64,000 nucleotides of DNA from a virus. Position 1 is the stretch's first letter, and every line of letters begins with the position of its first letter. Positions 1-7,231 of this stretch are shown here, one piece after another. The DNA is taken from IMG/VR virus record IMGVR_UViG_3300025584_000449, positions 62,001-126,000 of that record. One strand, 5' to 3'. Both the position numbers and the translations under genes were made by a program. The notes beneath the pieces are model-generated. The model was given only the letters and a program-made list of their open reading frames with translations. It was not told the origin of the DNA and did not search any database.

Positions 1-137
1 TTCCGCTCTACATCGTCTACTCTAAAGCATTCCGTGTAAGCCCTAGCTTCGTTTGCAGTGCCGCAATAACAAACTGTAGCGTCTACTGCATGAGGTGTCT
101 CAAACCTGATATGGTTAAAAAATGTTAATGATTTCAT
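1..137 (-). CDS. Unknown protein, cut by window edge
   Basis: The first 45 codons of a leftward gene are visible, starting at an ATG at 137 with GGAGATAATT in front as ribosome binding site. The protein begins MKSLTFFNHIRFETPHAVDA and has a CYC pair near residues 23-25. The rest lies outside the window. It follows the kinase gene ending at 140 with only 2 nt between them, so the two are probably co-transcribed. I do not recognise the family. Confidence 0.6.
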   Translation of the reverse strand, partial: MKSLTFFNHIRFETPHAVDATVCYCGTANEARAYTECFRVDDVER

Positions 138-139
138 AA

Positions 140-679
140 TTATCTCCGAACAATTTTATAAGGTGTTCCCATTTTGGGATGTAATTCAATGTCATACCAA
201 AAATAATTGCTTGACATCTTTTTTATTGTTTCTTCTGGTACTTTGTGTACGTTGCGTTTGGTCAATTCATCTAACAAAGATTTAGTAAATTTTACACCCT
301 TTTTCTTAAAAAGGTCTTCGTGCATATCTACTATCTCTACTGTATATCCCATTTTGTGTAAATCAAAATATACATTCATCTCACTTATAGAGATGTTCGT
401 GTTATCTATAATAACTATGTCAGTCTTTTCATATACAGCAGAATGTGCTTTATAAAAACAAGACTGGTGAGCTTGACCGGCACGACTTTTAACGTACCTA
501 TACTCACCAGTCTCTTTATCAATATGATGATCGTCAGCAGAACATACCACAACAGATTTTTTATCTTTCTTTGCGGCCTCTATTAGTTCTTTTACTTTAG
601 TGGATTTACCAGAACCAGGAAGCCCCCTCATGATAACAATCTTTGGTAATATTCTCTTTTCTTTCTTATCTTTTGTCAC
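140..679 (-). CDS. P-loop polynucleotide-kinase-like protein
   Basis: 179 aa. A Walker A motif GLPGSGKST lies at residues 19-27 after a hydrophobic strand (KIVIMR). It is followed by SADDHH near residues 47-52 and by a strand-turn IVIIDNTN near residue 90, the layout of T4 Pnkp or AAA_33-type 5' kinases. The family phosphorylates 5'-OH ends of nucleic acids or small substrates. A DxD phosphatase half is absent, so this is a kinase-only form. The start is GTG, with AAGGATT about 10 nt upstream. A GGTATAAGAAAT element lies 62-73 nt upstream. With the RNA ligase at 22737-23390 it could form an RNA-repair pair, which is inference. Confidence 0.75.
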   Translation of the reverse strand: MTKDKKEKRILPKIVIMRGLPGSGKSTKVKELIEAAKKDKKSVVVCSADDHHIDKETGEYRYVKSRAGQAHQSCFYKAHSAVYEKTDIVIIDNTNISISEMNVYFDLHKMGYTVEIVDMHEDLFKKKGVKFTKSLLDELTKRNVHKVPEETIKKMSSNYFWYDIELHPKMGTPYKIVRR

Positions 680-740
680 TACGGTATAATCCTTATGTTA
701 ATATAAAGAAAATGTTGAGTATGTCATCACTCAATCCTAT

Positions 741-752
741 ATTTCTTATACC
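741..752 (-). promoter_or_regulatory. GGTATAAGAA-type promoter element
   Basis: GGTATAAGAAAT on the minus strand, directly after the stop of the small gene 754-927 and upstream of the kinase gene. It is one of about eighteen copies oriented with the downstream gene. No TTGACA-like -35 is visible. Confidence 0.6.
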
Positions 753-753
753 G

Positions 754-927
754 CTAAAAAGAAGGTTTTTGACCTGTCATAGTCAGCCAACAACGCTTCC
801 AGAAAGGCTTAGACTTGTATCGTCTTTTCTCTAATCTTATACTCCAACAATTGTTTGGATTAGAATGAACAATGCCTTTTCGCTCCTCTTTCCTTCTGCG
901 CTTTTGTATAAACTCATCAGTATTCAT
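754..927 (-). CDS. Small basic protein, unknown
   Basis: 57 aa with many Arg and Lys residues (a KRRRKEER run near residue 9) and a CW...W...CW pattern in the second half. It starts at an ATG at 927, preceded by GAGGTAGT. Its stop TAG sits 2 nt from the promoter element at 741-752. No family is recognised. The strong binding site and the tight packing between a terminator and the next promoter support it being real. Confidence 0.6.
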   Translation of the reverse strand: MNTDEFIQKRRRKEERKGIVHSNPNNCWSIRLEKRRYKSKPFWKRCWLTMTGQKPSF

Positions 928-1050
928 ACTACCTCGCTTGTTAGGGCAGAGCTAACTCATTATGAGTAGCTCTCTTAGAGAAGATGTCCTAAATAATAGA
1001 CAGTGTTCTCCGTGCTGCTAGATAACCTTTTAATATAAGAAAATACATAT

Positions 1051-1092
1051 AAAAAGTCAAGAGAGACCTGTAAATACAGGTCCCTCTTTTTA
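1051..1092 (-). terminator. Rho-independent terminator
   Basis: Perfect stem AGAGGGACCTGTA / TACAGGTCTCTCT with a 2-nt loop, followed on the minus strand by TGACTTTTT. It ends the transcript of gene 1095-1274. The plus strand also has a T-run, so it may work in both directions. Confidence 0.85.
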
Positions 1093-1094
1093 AG

Positions 1095-1274
1095 TTACAG
1101 TTTGTTCATATGACTACAAATCGGATTATACGGGCTATCCAGTAGTTCTGGATGATCTCGCAAATCCGCCTCTTGCTCAGTTGTAATGTACCTTGGAGGT
1201 TCATAGAAGTCGTCAATAATGACTAGTTCTTCATGATCAACCAAGGCCCCACCAATCACAACTGTATCTGTCAT
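1095..1274 (-). CDS. Small acidic protein, unknown
   Basis: 59 aa, acidic, starting MTDTVVIGGALVDHEELVII. The ATG is preceded by GGGTAGGTCAGAGT. The gene lies between the GGTATAAGAAC element at 1328-1338 and the terminator at 1051-1092, so it looks like a single-gene transcript. The motif ...ITTEQEADLRDHPELL may form a helix. No family is recognised. Confidence 0.65.
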   Translation of the reverse strand: MTDTVVIGGALVDHEELVIIDDFYEPPRYITTEQEADLRDHPELLDSPYNPICSHMNKL

Positions 1275-1327
1275 ACTCTGACCTACCCTTGTGCTTCTAA
1301 ACTTTTAAAACGACACTACCACTTAAA

Positions 1328-1338
1328 GTTCTTATACC
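1328..1338 (-). promoter_or_regulatory. GGTATAAGAA-type promoter element
   Basis: GGTATAAGAAC on the minus strand, immediately downstream of the terminator at 1341-1370 and 54 nt upstream of the start of gene 1095-1274. Confidence 0.65.
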
Positions 1339-1340
1339 CT

Positions 1341-1370
1341 AAAAGAAGGAGAGAGATTTCTCTCTCTCCT
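1341..1370 (-). terminator. Rho-independent terminator
   Basis: GGAGAGAGA-GAAA-TCTCTCTCC hairpin followed by TTCTTTTA on the minus strand. It ends the transcript carrying gene 1427-1651. Confidence 0.85.
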
Positions 1371-1426
1371 CCCGAGGAGAGGCCGGTAGGTAGATATTAG
1401 GAGCACCAACATCTTAACCTCTCACT

Positions 1427-1651
1427 CTATGAAATGTTATTTGATTTCTTCTTTGCTGTGCTCAGCAAAGGAATCAAAGACACAATGCTCGTATCTTCTT
1501 TCGGAGGGATAGGAGCCATATTTTGTAGTTGCCTAATATGCTCATCCCTGCGCTGTATTCTAAGTTCAAGAGTTCTATGTTTATTTACATAGTAAGCTCT
1601 CATACTTAGCAGAGTAATCAGAAACACTGCTCCCAATAGCAAATAAATCAT
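1427..1651 (-). CDS. Small membrane protein with charged helix
   Basis: 74 aa. One N-terminal transmembrane segment (residues 2-18, IYLLLGAVFLITLLSM) is followed by a charged helix with heptad spacing, then a Pro-rich, Lys-ending tail. This topology fits small phage lysis accessories such as inner-membrane spanins, but the soluble part is shorter than usual for an i-spanin and no partner o-spanin overlaps it. It sits alone between the variant promoter at 1666-1676 and the terminator at 1341-1370. Function unknown. Confidence 0.65.
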   Translation of the reverse strand: MIYLLLGAVFLITLLSMRAYYVNKHRTLELRIQRRDEHIRQLQNMAPIPPKEDTSIVSLIPLLSTAKKKSNNIS

Positions 1652-1665
1652 ATGACCTCCTCTCT

Positions 1666-1676
1666 ATTCTTATGCC
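1666..1676 (-). promoter_or_regulatory. Variant GGTATAAGAA promoter element
   Basis: GGCATAAGAAT on the minus strand, one mismatch from the common form, between the terminator at 1687-1722 and gene 1427-1651. Confidence 0.55.
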
Positions 1677-1686
1677 AATATTTAAG

Positions 1687-1722
1687 ATAAAAAGAAGGAA
1701 GGTCGCTTAGCGTCCCTCCCTC
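1687..1722 (-). terminator. Rho-independent terminator
   Basis: GGAGGGACGC-TAA-GCGACCTTCC hairpin, one imperfect pair, with TTCTTTTT after it on the minus strand. It closes the gene-poor stretch 1723-2040. Confidence 0.8.
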
Positions 1723-2040
1723 TATCATCTAATCATAGTATCTTTATAATTATTGTAAATGCTAAAGAGTCCTAAGGCTCTCCACACCCAGCAGACCATT
1801 ATTCACTAGAAGTATTCGTTCCCGTTAGCGTACTAGATAAGGAACAACCACATTAGCTGCCTCAAGTGCTCAACGCGTTAAATGTTATCTAATGGGGTCT
1901 TAACTGTTTACCCCGTAACCGAGGTATGGTTCACATATTTTAATAGTTTTAAATCTACCTAGTTCAACCATATTCCTGTTTAAACATTATTGTGCCTCTT
2001 GCGAGTTAAAGAAAGTTAACATTAATACAGTTAAGTCATT
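1687..2040 (-). ncRNA. Candidate non-coding transcript
   Basis: About 350 nt lie between the GGTATAAGAAT element at 2041-2051 and the terminator at 1687-1722. The longest leftward reading frames I find are about 23-25 codons, for example one starting MVELGRFKT and one starting MVCWVWRAL. None has convincing support. No tRNA cloverleaf was recognised. A regulatory RNA or a micropeptide leader are both possible. Confidence 0.35.
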
Positions 2041-2051
2041 ATTCTTATACC
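2041..2051 (-). promoter_or_regulatory. GGTATAAGAA-type promoter element
   Basis: GGTATAAGAAT on the minus strand just beyond the end of gene 2065-2655. It points into the stretch without a gene. Confidence 0.6.
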
Positions 2052-2064
2052 AGAAAATAACACA

Positions 2065-2655
2065 TTATTTAGCTGGCTTAAAATACTGCTTAGCGATAGT
2101 ATTAATAGTAGACTGAGGTAACTGTGAAATTACCATGTGGATCAGAGAGTTGATAGTGTTGTAGTGTGAAAGCTCTGTTTTTCTTTGCACAATCTTAAGA
2201 ATTGTGCCATAACAATTTCCAGTACACAGGGACAGAAGAGTCCAAGCAGACCTGATCTTCTTTTTCTCTGCATCTGATATGTCAGAATCTTTAAAGCTAT
2301 CGAGTACATAATCTCCGCAGAAAATGAAAAGACCTCTTTGATCTTCACAAAGATCTGGGATCAGATTGGCCGGACGTACTTTAGGTGTACTACAATCACC
2401 ATAAGGATCCAACAGCCAATGTTTTCTGAGTCTGTGTATATACGGAGTTTGATCAGACCAGTGCTCAACATGAATTGCTAACATGTCAAAATTACTTCTA
2501 ACCAACATTCCATTTCTTGGGTTTGTTCTGTGGCGAGATTTAAATCCAGTCTTTACTCTTTTAACAGTAAATTCTTTATTATATCTCGATGTTGTTTTCT
2601 TATTAAATCTGTTTTTTGCTTGCTGTTTTTTAACAGATATGTTAATACTGCTCAT
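2065..2655 (-). CDS. Unknown protein with basic N-terminus
   Basis: 196 aa. The first 50 residues are strongly basic (VKKQQAKNRFNKK, KRVKTGFKSRHR), suggesting nucleic-acid binding. The C-terminal half is a mixed fold ending in a helical segment. It starts at an ATG at 2655, 1 nt from the end of gene 2657-2992, so the pair is translationally coupled. No family recognised. Confidence 0.7.
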   Translation of the reverse strand: MSSINISVKKQQAKNRFNKKTTSRYNKEFTVKRVKTGFKSRHRTNPRNGMLVRSNFDMLAIHVEHWSDQTPYIHRLRKHWLLDPYGDCSTPKVRPANLIPDLCEDQRGLFIFCGDYVLDSFKDSDISDAEKKKIRSAWTLLSLCTGNCYGTILKIVQRKTELSHYNTINSLIHMVISQLPQSTINTIAKQYFKPAK

Positions 2656-2656
2656 G

Positions 2657-2992
2657 CTACTTCCTTGATTTAATTGTCTCTGTATCCACGATTTTTACGT
2701 TAGGGAATAAATCAGCGTGATCAATTTCATTGGGAATAAACTTCTCAATGAAAGGCGCTATTTCTTCCCACCGCATATCACCTGTAAGCCAATCTTCAAT
2801 ATCCATAGGATTACTAAAGAATAAATTACAGGTATCTTGGTATGCTATTTCAAAATTTACTTCATCTACATCTTTGTAATACTCTGCATGTGATCTAGCT
2901 ACCACATTAAGAGGGACGACCCACTTATGTCCTTGATCTACACTTTCCAAAGTTATGTTAGTATTGTTGACCCATGCCACTGTGTCCATCAA
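2657..2992 (-). CDS. Unknown acidic protein
   Basis: 111 aa, acidic, rich in Asp, Glu and aromatics (WVNNTNITLESVD, WLTGDMRWEEIAPFIEKF). It starts at an ATG at 2992 and is first in a two-gene unit with 2065-2655. No family recognised. Confidence 0.7.
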   Translation of the reverse strand: MMDTVAWVNNTNITLESVDQGHKWVVPLNVVARSHAEYYKDVDEVNFEIAYQDTCNLFFSNPMDIEDWLTGDMRWEEIAPFIEKFIPNEIDHADLFPNVKIVDTETIKSRK

Positions 2993-3009
2993 AGTATCCT
3001 CTCGAATTA

Positions 3010-3201
3010 TTACTTAAAACGTCTTCTCAAACTTCCAACTGAACCAACAGTGATGCCAAATACAGCCGCTATAATATAAAATATAATAGCCAATGCTACA
3101 CCAATCCATAATGGACTAGTGACCCACCACCAACTCCAGGCTATCACGCCACAGAGTTTTAAAATTAGAAAAATTACAAATAATAATGTTCCTAGTTCCA
3201 C
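3010..3201 (-). CDS. Small membrane protein, two TM segments
   Basis: 63 aa. Two hydrophobic segments (about residues 4-21 and 30-50) surround a Trp-rich turn (WSWWW), and the C-terminus is basic (RRRFK). This fits an inner-membrane protein with an N-out, C-in hairpin or the reverse. The GGTATAAGAAT element at 3225-3235 and AAAGGAG before the ATG support expression. Function unknown. Confidence 0.7.
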   Translation of the reverse strand: MELGTLLFVIFLILKLCGVIAWSWWWVTSPLWIGVALAIIFYIIAAVFGITVGSVGSLRRRFK

Positions 3202-3224
3202 AATAAATACTCCTTTAAGTTATG

Positions 3225-3235
3225 ATTCTTATACC
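3225..3235 (-). promoter_or_regulatory. GGTATAAGAA-type promoter element
   Basis: GGTATAAGAAT on the minus strand between the stop of gene 3239-3892 and the start of 3010-3201. Confidence 0.65.
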
Positions 3236-3238
3236 ATA

Positions 3239-3892
3239 TTATCTTCTTAATATCTGTGGTATGCCGTCTTTAACAAACACTTCATGAGCTCTGTTTCTAA
3301 TAATCTCAGCTGTAAGTTCTTTAACTTTTAGCTTGGCTTCTTCTATAGTTTGAATACCTAATGCTTTCTTTCTACGAACTACAGAAGTGTAGGTACTATT
3401 CTCTCTAAGAATAAATCCCTTTACTCCAGGCTCCCACTGTTTGTTTGCATTGTCCTTGAGTGATATAGTTACTTCAAGATCTTGAGTTCGCCAATGTCTC
3501 TTGATTGTAGCTATAATATGATACGCATAATGTAAATCAGGACAATTTACATGTGTCTCAGACATTATGTGATGTTCTAAATTTTCTATATTCTCTGGTT
3601 GAATTTCTGTCATTTCTTTTATTGTCATTGATTGTGTCTCTTCTCTTTCAAAGTATGCCGTATAAGTAATTAAAGAGCAGTGGTCAACTCCTCCAGGAGT
3701 TCCTGGCGCTATTATACTCCAGCTTCCTCCTATATATTCTGTCTGTGGCCAAGAGTGGTCATTAATTCTACGCCGAGCATCTTTGAGCATATATCTTTTC
3801 TTAATTAAGATAGATTTCATAGGAGGACATAGATCCCAAATCTCTCGTGTACAGTTAGACCCTGTACCCCAATTATCTGTCGATGCCTTCAT
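3239..3892 (-). CDS. Unknown protein
   Basis: 217 aa, mixed alpha/beta, with a Cys pair (CTREIWDLC) near residues 14-22 and a Gly/Pro turn (IIAPGTPGGVDHC). The C-terminal third looks helical (IEEAKLKVKELTAEIIRNRA). It overlaps the upstream gene 3873-4172 by 20 nt and is last in a long leftward series. No family recognised. Confidence 0.7.
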   Translation of the reverse strand: MKASTDNWGTGSNCTREIWDLCPPMKSILIKKRYMLKDARRRINDHSWPQTEYIGGSWSIIAPGTPGGVDHCSLITYTAYFEREETQSMTIKEMTEIQPENIENLEHHIMSETHVNCPDLHYAYHIIATIKRHWRTQDLEVTISLKDNANKQWEPGVKGFILRENSTYTSVVRRKKALGIQTIEEAKLKVKELTAEIIRNRAHEVFVKDGIPQILRR

Positions 3893-4172
3893 GATTCTCC
3901 ATCCATATACACATCCTCTCGTGTGCCCACTCTATTGCTTCGGGTAGTTGGCCTTCTTGGCCGTACTCTTCTACATACACTGTGTAAGTCATTAGATTGG
4001 TAGCGAAGTATTCTTTCCAATCAGGAAGAACCTTAGGAGCCTCGTCTTGCACTGGTGCAAGACTACTCATATCAAAAAACTTTATCATTCCGCTCCACGT
4101 AAATGATTTAGTTTCTTCTAGTGATATACATACCAAGCGTTGAATCTCTTTGAAATAATAATATTCTATCAT
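3873..4172 (-). CDS. Unknown protein
   Basis: 99 aa, starting MIEYYYFKEIQRLVCISLEE. The C-terminal half is acidic and aromatic (VYVEEYGQEGQLPEAIEWAHERM). It overlaps the upstream gene by 4 nt (ATGA type), so the two are translationally coupled. No family recognised. Confidence 0.7.
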   Translation of the reverse strand: MIEYYYFKEIQRLVCISLEETKSFTWSGMIKFFDMSSLAPVQDEAPKVLPDWKEYFATNLMTYTVYVEEYGQEGQLPEAIEWAHERMCIWMENHEGIDR

Positions 4173-4405
4173 ATATCCTCTGTGGAAATAGCCACTGTGG
4201 CATTTATAATGTGTGTATTAAAATTAAATAATGCACTTGATACCTTACTCTTGTGGTCATTAAATGCATTACACAGAAGATCATAGTCTCCTCTTAATAT
4301 CTCATATTTCTTGAACAGCTCTAATACAACTATAAACACAGGATCATTAAGTTCTGGGTTGGCTTTGATGCCGTCAATTATCTTTTTTAGTTCTTCGTCT
4401 GTCAT
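4169..4405 (-). CDS. Small helical protein, paralogue of 4761-5087
   Basis: 78 aa. The N-terminal half, MTDEELKKIIDGIKANPELN followed by DPVFIVVLELF, matches the start of the protein at 4761-5087 (EQIEKIIKAIKDNPELQ then DSTFILLQALF). The two are therefore diverged duplicates separated by one membrane-protein gene. An amphipathic helical fold is likely. It overlaps its neighbours by 4 nt on both sides. Function unknown. Confidence 0.7.
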   Translation of the reverse strand: MTDEELKKIIDGIKANPELNDPVFIVVLELFKKYEILRGDYDLLCNAFNDHKSKVSSALFNFNTHIINATVAISTEDI

Positions 4406-4743
4406 TTTCCATCTACAATCTTTAAAATAGCCTCGCCCTCTGAGTTAGCATATACTCCACGATATACTTGCCAGAATTTAAAGGGTTCTCTATCTATCTT
4501 TGTTTGGAGTTTGATTTCATAATGATTGTGTGCAGTTATTGCAGCTGTTACAACATATAATAGTAGAAATATAGGGTACATATAGCTCAATAATAAAATA
4601 ATAAAACTACAAAAAGCAAATAAGTAGTTCTTGTATACTTTAATCAACATGAACGGAAGAAAGAGAAAAGTCTTAATACAGAAGCTTTGACTCATTGCTT
4701 CGTATAGTCCGTCTTTACTTTCCATAACAATGTATTTCTTCAT
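4402..4743 (-). CDS. Membrane protein, unknown
   Basis: 113 aa. Two hydrophobic stretches (residues about 24-36 and 42-69, rich in F, L, I and Y) are followed by a soluble charged C-terminus (KLQTKIDREPFKFWQVYRGVY). It sits between the two paralogous helical proteins. Function unknown. Confidence 0.7.
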   Translation of the reverse strand: MKKYIVMESKDGLYEAMSQSFCIKTFLFLPFMLIKVYKNYLFAFCSFIILLLSYMYPIFLLLYVVTAAITAHNHYEIKLQTKIDREPFKFWQVYRGVYANSEGEAILKIVDGK

Positions 4744-4760
4744 GGGAACCCCATCTGGCT

Positions 4761-5087
4761 TTAGAATGGTAAATTATCGTCATCATCTTTGTGGTTAATA
4801 ACATAATCATCAACAGTCTTCATTATATCTTCATACTGTTTTGCGTATTTAGTATTATCATCTGAGGTATAATACTTTTTATTAGGAACTGGAATTGTTT
4901 TATATTCTGTGACATATTCATTTCTAAATTTATTTCGTGTTAATTCAGTAACTATTCTTTCTAAATTTACAATATGTCCAAACAAAGCTTGCAATAAAAT
5001 GAAGGTGCTATCTTGTAGCTCAGGATTGTCCTTTATTGCTTTGATTATCTTTTCTATTTGCTCCAAGGATAGCTCTTCATCAGACAT
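4761..5087 (-). CDS. Helical protein, paralogue of 4169-4405
   Basis: 108 aa. The first 45 residues are homologous to 4169-4405. The extra C-terminal part is Tyr- and Lys-rich and ends in an acidic tail (HKDDDDNLPF) like that of single-stranded-DNA-binding proteins. No OB fold is evident, so I do not call it an SSB. It overlaps gene 5080-5328 by 8 nt. Confidence 0.7.
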   Translation of the reverse strand: MSDEELSLEQIEKIIKAIKDNPELQDSTFILLQALFGHIVNLERIVTELTRNKFRNEYVTEYKTIPVPNKKYYTSDDNTKYAKQYEDIMKTVDDYVINHKDDDDNLPF

Positions 5088-5328
5088 TAAATCTATCCTT
5101 ATCTGTTTTTCGATCCTTTAGCTCAGCTTTGACTTTTTTAGACCATGCTTTCTTTGCATCCTTAATAGATAGCTTAGCTAAACTATATCTTTCTTTTTTA
5201 AAATGAGGTTTACAAAATACCTCATAATAAGTTGTTTTCTTACCGGCCCAATCTGTAGTAGTTCTTGTACTAAAAGTTGGTAATTTATTACACACAGGGC
5301 ATAGAGGTATTACCTCAAGTTTTCTCAT
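5080..5328 (-). CDS. Lar-like zinc-ribbon protein, copy 1
   Basis: 82 aa. It starts MRKLEVIPLCPVCNKLP and has a CPVC pair near residues 10-13 and a C-x-P-H at about 39-42. It ends in a helix with KKAWSKKVKAELK where the family usually has AWN. The pattern (M)KKL..I.LPCPxC ... C ... helix-W is that of Lar-family restriction-alleviation proteins. Lar itself modulates the EcoKI restriction enzyme; the role here is inferred from family resemblance only. It is one of six tandem paralogues. Confidence 0.6.
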   Translation of the reverse strand: MRKLEVIPLCPVCNKLPTFSTRTTTDWAGKKTTYYEVFCKPHFKKERYSLAKLSIKDAKKAWSKKVKAELKDRKTDKDRFNV

Positions 5329-5602
5329 AATCTATAAACTCCTTTACATATTTGTTCCATCTATCTATTACAGCTTGTAAGGTGTGCTTACTATGGTACT
5401 GTTGTTGCGCTATGAATCCACAAACAGCGCTATAATGCTCGTGAAAACATACAGGACACTCAAGGTGCCAATTATCTGTATTAGCGACGGCACTAAGTTC
5501 TCCATTAATAACTGCAGATGTGACAGTTGTTCTATTTCTAGCTAACTCCATATGACATTTACCAACAGGACAGGGTAAAATAATATTAAGTTTTTTCATC
5601 AT
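5315..5602 (-). CDS. Lar-like zinc-ribbon protein, copy 2
   Basis: 95 aa. It begins MMKKLNIILPCPVGKC and has a later CPVC pair, giving a nearly complete zinc ribbon (C11, C16, C50, C53 approximately). It ends with the family helix AVIDRWNKYVKEF. It overlaps copy 1 by 14 nt. This is the copy with the best-preserved metal ligands. Confidence 0.65.
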   Translation of the reverse strand: MMKKLNIILPCPVGKCHMELARNRTTVTSAVINGELSAVANTDNWHLECPVCFHEHYSAVCGFIAQQQYHSKHTLQAVIDRWNKYVKEFIDYEKT

Positions 5603-5619
5603 AATATTCCTTTACCTTC

Positions 5620-5879
5620 TTATTCCAAAGTTTCTTCATCTTTGATAAGCTCGTTCCAGTGTTCAATTATATCATCAATGTCTGATCCCCAGGGGTCTTC
5701 TCCTATACAGCAAAGTGTGTCTGAAATTCTACATATTTGCCCATAGGTAACGCTAAATACTTTATACTTACACTTTACTTTGTAGTAATTAGTTCCATTG
5801 ACCATTCCTCTTTCTCTATGAAGTGGTCATTTAATATTTTAGCGCGTGGACATTTAAGTATTATCTGGAGTTTCTTCAT
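5620..5879 (-). pseudogene. Lar-like copy 3, frameshifted
   Basis: An ATG at 5879 opens a family-type start, MKKLQIILKCPRA, which stops after 34 codons at 5775. The remainder (MVNGTNYYKVKCKYKV ... IEHWNELIKDEE) continues in the -1 frame to 5620. Adding one A to the AA in GAGGAATGG rejoins the two into a protein of about 86 aa with the same length and ends as its neighbours. Its start overlaps the previous gene as the other copies do. It is either a real lesion, a recoding site or a base-calling error. Confidence 0.6.
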
Positions 5880-6168
5880 ATGCCTTTATCGCCTCATTCC
5901 AATATTTAATAAATACTTCTGGTTTAGCGTCAATATTTGTCTTTGGAATCATGTTTATTGTGGCTGGGTGTATTAAAAAACATGTAGGCTCACCTATACC
6001 ATTCCCTCTAGCCTGCGCAGGAGTCTGGTTGTAAGTACAAGTAGCCCACGCTTTATACTTACAGTTGAATACTTCAACAAACCCATCATCATCTAATTTA
6101 AAACTAAATAGACTTTGTGCTGAAAGACCGGTTAAAGGACAGTTTTTTGGGATGTGTAATTTATGCAT
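5854..6168 (-). CDS. Lar-like family member, copy 4
   Basis: 104 aa. It starts MHKLHIPKNCPLTGLSAQ and ends in the family helix VFIKYWNEAIKAYEE. Only one Cys-Pro remains at the N-terminus (NCPL), with single Cys residues later (FNCKYKAWATC), so zinc binding is likely degraded or rearranged. It overlaps copy 3 by 26 nt and copy 5 by 37 nt. Confidence 0.6.
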   Translation of the reverse strand: MHKLHIPKNCPLTGLSAQSLFSFKLDDDGFVEVFNCKYKAWATCTYNQTPAQARGNGIGEPTCFLIHPATINMIPKTNIDAKPEVFIKYWNEAIKAYEETPDNT

Positions 6169-6413
6169 GCTTTATTCCATATCTTTATAATTTTATCATC
6201 AAATCTAGGCTTGTCTATAGCAGTGTCATTTGCTGTAATTGTCTCAAAAATACATGGCTTTTTAGCAGTAAGTACACAATAATGCTGACCTGTGTGAGAC
6301 ATACAGTTAGGGGAAATATTAATTGTTCCTTTAATTACCCCAGGTTCAAAATAAAATATACCACCCATAGCATTACCTGGGAAACGTAGAAAAATAGGAC
6401 ACGGTAATATCAC
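6132..6413 (-). CDS. Lar-like family member, copy 5
   Basis: About 93 aa. The GTG at 6413 overlaps the stop of copy 6 (GTGA). Upstream in the same frame the codons read ATC-AAA-AAG-CTT-AGA-GTG (IKKLRV), matching the family start MKKLRV. The original ATG therefore appears to have mutated to ATC and GTG may now serve as start. It continues ILPCPIF and ends with the family helix IIKIWNKACINY. Confidence 0.55.
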   Translation of the reverse strand: MILPCPIFLRFPGNAMGGIFYFEPGVIKGTINISPNCMSHTGQHYCVLTAKKPCIFETITANDTAIDKPRFDDKIIKIWNKACINYTSQKTVL

Positions 6414-6676
6414 TCTAAGCTTTTTGATTTTAAATACTCCTTTACTTCACAGTTCCATTGAGCAATAGCTTTTTCTGGCGTAATGTCTTCCATATAATCA
6501 TGGGTTGGATCTAATGTGCAGAACTGTTCTTTATTTGAATGCTCACAATCACACATAACCATAAAAGGTACTGTTTTTCCAAGTGTAACATTATAAACCT
6601 CTCGTTCTATCATCTGATAACTATTACGTCCCCATGGAACTACTGGACAAGGTAAGAGTACTCGTAGTTTTTTCAT
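6410..6676 (-). CDS. Lar-like family member, copy 6
   Basis: 88 aa, starting MKKLRVLLPCPVVPWG. CDC lies at about residues 42-44 and a single C at about 53. It ends with AIAQWNCEVKEYLKS, the family C-terminal helix. It is the most upstream of the six, and overlaps the next upstream gene by 4 nt. Confidence 0.6.
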   Translation of the reverse strand: MKKLRVLLPCPVVPWGRNSYQMIEREVYNVTLGKTVPFMVMCDCEHSNKEQFCTLDPTHDYMEDITPEKAIAQWNCEVKEYLKSKSLE

Positions 6677-6933
6677 GCTTCTTCGTCGTATGTCTGCTCA
6701 AAGATGTCAGGCTTGCATGGGTAGTACTCACCCTGTACACCCTTAATGACCCAATCATTTAGTGATGCAGTTATTACTCCTTCTAATGTCTGTATCTTTA
6801 AGATCGGATTGTCGTCTTCATCAAATGATGCAGCTGTACTGCACCTTACCCAATTATATACTTGATCTTTAGTCTCGTTGGTGAATTGTACTGCCTCAAC
6901 TACTATTGCTTTCTTTCTATACTTTTTTATCAT
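6673..6933 (-). CDS. Conserved phage protein (KKYRKK...KGVQGEYYPCKPDIF)
   Basis: 86 aa from the ATG at 6933, which has GAGAGG about 10 nt upstream. A longer TTG-started version reaching 6951 is less likely. The start MIKKYRKKAIVVEAVQF and the end DWVIKGVQGEYYPCKPDIFE are hallmarks of a small protein family common in many phage genomes, of unknown function. It is probably a small beta-rich fold. Confidence 0.75.
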   Translation of the reverse strand: MIKKYRKKAIVVEAVQFTNETKDQVYNWVRCSTAASFDEDDNPILKIQTLEGVITASLNDWVIKGVQGEYYPCKPDIFEQTYDEEA

Positions 6934-7231
6934 TTGATGCCATCCTCTCAAATATATCTACTAAATAATCGTCTTTGTCTATCTCTATGCCAAACATCTT
7001 CTTGGCTATAAGTACTGCAGTATCTATAGCTACGCCTCCACACTCATCAAAGTCTGAGAACATAGATAAATCACTGATCAAGTAATCATGCTGTTCCATT
7101 TTAAATACTGTTTTCATGAATAGATCAGCTTCGGCCTCTACCTTTGATAGCCTATCATCACCTGCGTACTCAATAGGTATCTCACCATTAGCCGCTTTAC
7201 GAATGATTGCTTCTGCTTGTTCTTTATTCAT
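6917..7231 (-). CDS. Unknown acidic protein
   Basis: 104 aa, starting MNKEQAEAIIRKAANGEIPI, acidic throughout, with an apparent helical N-terminus. It overlaps the next gene by 17 nt and the previous one by 8 nt. No family recognised. Confidence 0.65.
   Translation of the reverse strand: MNKEQAEAIIRKAANGEIPIEYAGDDRLSKVEAEADLFMKTVFKMEQHDYLISDLSMFSDFDECGGVAIDTAVLIAKKMFGIEIDKDDYLVDIFERMASNDKKV

Noticed and set aside
1723-2040. Two leftward frames of 23 and 24 codons
   Set aside because: Weak or no ribosome binding sites and no composition support; the stretch was listed as a candidate non-coding RNA instead.
4169-5087. Acidic C-terminal tail (DDDDNLPF) suggesting a single-stranded-DNA-binding protein at 4761-5087
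   Set aside because: The N-terminal part is a helical domain shared with 4169-4405 and no OB-fold strands are evident.
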